A DNA stretch of 7,107 nucleotides. Source: Bacteroidota bacterium (GTDB lineage Bacteria; Bacteroidota; Bacteroidia; Bacteroidales; VadinHA17). Below are positions 5,791-7,107 of this stretch, one piece after another. Location of the stretch: positions 1-7,107 of the forward strand of contig JAUWPX010000071.1 in assembly GCA_030611395.1 (NCBI GenBank), written 5' to 3'. Position 1 is the stretch's first letter, and each line of letters starts with the position of its first letter. Under the pieces are notes generated by a model, which was not told the DNA's origin, did not search any database, and saw only the letters and a program-made list of their open reading frames with translations. A program made the translations under genes and the position numbers.

Positions 5791-6752
5791 TTATATTTAT
5801 GTGTGTGAAGATAATTCTGCACATAATCTTCTATACCATCTTCAAGCGAAATAAACGGTTTTATATATCCAATTGATCTTAATTTTGTAATATCAGCCTG
5901 AGTAAAATACTGGTACTTATCACGAATATCTTCGGGTGTATCGATATATTCAATATTTTCATCCAACCCCATAGCTTTAAAAACAGCTTTAGCAAGATCG
6001 TTAAAGGTTCTTGCAGTACCTGTTCCCAGATTATAAATGCCAGGGTTTTTCCTTTGGTGCATAAGAAAAATCAATACATCAATAACATCTTTGACATAAA
6101 TAAAATCCCGTGCCTGTTCACCATCATTAAAACCGGAACTATGTGAACGAAAAAGTTTTATTTTCCCCGTTTCCTTTTTCTGGTTAAAAGCATGAAATAC
6201 AACAGAAGCCATTCTGCTTTTATGATATTCATTTGGACCATAGACATTAAAAAATTTAAGTCCTGCCCAATAATAGGGTTTCTTTTCCTGTTTTACCACC
6301 CACTTATCAAAATCGTTTTTCGATTTCCCGTATGGATTAAGTGGCTTAAGTTTATTCACAATCATATGATTATCTTCATAACCAAACTCACCGAGACCAT
6401 ATGTCGCGGCAGAAGAGGCATATATCAGGGGAATTCCAAATTCAACACACAACATCCAAACCTTTTTTGAGTATCCCAGATTCAAATTCTCAAACACCGA
6501 TTTATTAAACTCGGTTGTATCTGTCCTGGCGCCTAAATGAAAAACAAATTGTATAAAACGGTGATTTTCCCTGAACCAATTAAAAAAATATTCCCTGTCA
6601 ACTTTATCTGAATAAATTTTCCCGTCAAAATTTTTGTTCTTTTCCGGCTTTGAAAAATCATCAACCAGAATAATATCTTCAAATCCTTTTTCATTGAGGC
6701 CGGTAATCAGATTACTGGCAATAAAACCTGCTGCTCCGGTAACTATTATCAT
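5787..6752 (-). CDS. hldD: ADP-L-glycero-D-manno-heptose 6-epimerase
   Basis: This 321-residue protein is a short-chain dehydrogenase-type epimerase that converts ADP-D-glycero-D-manno-heptose into ADP-L-glycero-D-manno-heptose, the last step in making the activated heptose for lipopolysaccharide inner core or other surface glycans. The Rossmann NADP site TGAAGFIASNL (5-15) is intact, followed by VDDFS (30-34), HLGARTDTTE (72-81), the serine segment ASSAATYG (112-119), the YxxxK pair Y141/K145 in NPYGKSK, and FNVYGPNEYHKSRMAS downstream. The QARDFIYVKDV and IYNLGTGTARTF stretches are typical of HldD, and the length fits the family. It starts at an ATG 26 bases after the mqnD stop on the same strand, and no promoter consensus lies in the gap, so cotranscription is likely. 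Other heptose genes are not in the window. The alternative, a different sugar epimerase of the same superfamily, is unlikely. Confidence 0.93.
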   Translation of the reverse strand: MIIVTGAAGFIASNLITGLNEKGFEDIILVDDFSKPEKNKNFDGKIYSDKVDREYFFNWFRENHRFIQFVFHLGARTDTTEFNKSVFENLNLGYSKKVWMLCVEFGIPLIYASSAATYGLGEFGYEDNHMIVNKLKPLNPYGKSKNDFDKWVVKQEKKPYYWAGLKFFNVYGPNEYHKSRMASVVFHAFNQKKETGKIKLFRSHSSGFNDGEQARDFIYVKDVIDVLIFLMHQRKNPGIYNLGTGTARTFNDLAKAVFKAMGLDENIEYIDTPEDIRDKYQYFTQADITKLRSIGYIKPFISLEDGIEDYVQNYLHTHKYN

Positions 6753-6778
6753 ATTAAATTAATTTACTTGTGAAACAT

Positions 6779-7107
6779 TTATTCCTGAAACATATCCTTG
6801 TTCACATCAGGTATCAAACCGGAAAATTTAGCTCTTTTATACAGCTCCTTGATGGCATCCTTCCCTTTTTCTGCAAGATCCAGGGTAAATTCATTTACAT
6901 ATAGATCAATATGTTTACGAATCACTTCATCTTCCACCGATTGGGCGTGTTTCTTAATATAATCAAATGAGTCCCGGGGATTTTCTTTCGCATAATTTAA
7001 ACTTGTCTTAAGAATATGATTCACTTTCTTTCTAATTCCCTCAGGCAAGTCCCTTCTGATCATAATTCCCCCAAGCGGGATTGGCAGATGGGTTTTCTCT
7101 TCCCAAT
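6779..7107 (-). CDS. mqnD: 1,4-dihydroxy-6-naphthoate synthase, C-terminal part (partial at right edge)
   Basis: The frame is open to the window edge. About 109 residues, roughly the last 40 percent of a family protein of some 270-290 residues, are visible. MqnD belongs to the futalosine route of menaquinone synthesis and splits cyclic dehypoxanthinylfutalosine to 1,4-dihydroxy-6-naphthoate. The visible part opens with WEEKTHLPIPLGGIMIRRDL, the conserved PLGG region, and continues through SFDYIKKHAQSVEDEV and IRKHIDLYVNEFTLDL to a C-terminal Lys-rich helix, all typical of Bacteroidota MqnD. The internal ATG at 7061-7063 is not the start, because the conserved PLGG stretch lies upstream of it in the same frame. 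MqnA shares the same fold superfamily; the PLGG and HIDLYVN stretches favour MqnD. It precedes hldD by 26 bases. The presence of this pathway suggests menaquinone-based respiration. Confidence 0.87.
   Translation of the reverse strand, partial: WEEKTHLPIPLGGIMIRRDLPEGIRKKVNHILKTSLNYAKENPRDSFDYIKKHAQSVEDEVIRKHIDLYVNEFTLDLAEKGKDAIKELYKRAKFSGLIPDVNKDMFQE

Noticed and set aside
6192..6470. Plus-strand 92-codon open frame inside hldD
   Set aside because: It is antisense to well-conserved HldD motifs, including the YxxxK region, and has no independent support.

Overview
The window looks like chromosomal DNA of a Bacteroidota member, probably a Bacteroidales-type marine or anaerobic lineage. The evidence is an AT-rich sequence, a PorP/SprF-family type IX secretion outer-membrane protein, a Bacteroidota-style FtsB/DivIC protein, two matches to the Bacteroidota promoter pattern (TTTG then TAnnTTTG), few Shine-Dalgarno sequences, and a futalosine-pathway menaquinone gene. 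No mobile element, CRISPR array, tRNA or rRNA was seen. Genus and species cannot be read from the sequence.

Layout, left to right. A short coding tail may end at 44. A forward ftsB/divIC-like division gene (134-445) has its own promoter. It meets, tail to tail with a 4-base stop overlap, a leftward pair: an OmpH/Skp-like membrane-anchored periplasmic protein (1720-2331) followed by a family 2 glycosyltransferase (442-1701). That pair has a near-ideal promoter at 2369-2401. Next come a leftward PorP/SprF gene with a forced GTG start (2533-3525), a 344-base gene-free stretch, and a leftward ECF sigma factor (3870-4406). The sigma factor diverges across a 214-base AT-rich region from a forward two-gene unit: a monofunctional proline dehydrogenase (4621-5532) and an abutting small DUF1858 CxxC protein (5533-5790). 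This unit meets, again with a 4-base stop overlap, the leftward pair mqnD (partial, entering from the right edge) and hldD, the ADP-heptose epimerase.

Taken together the genes are mostly envelope and core-metabolism functions: divisome assembly, periplasmic chaperoning, glycan and heptose synthesis, an outer-membrane secretion accessory protein, proline oxidation feeding electrons to quinone, and menaquinone synthesis. Most are ordinary Bacteroidota genes. I did not find a convincing undescribed system. The points most worth a second look are the proline dehydrogenase/DUF1858 pairing, the ECF sigma factor lying upstream of a PorP/SprF gene without an adjacent anti-sigma factor, the odd translation start of that PorP gene, and the arrayed motifs in the sigma/proline dehydrogenase divergent region.
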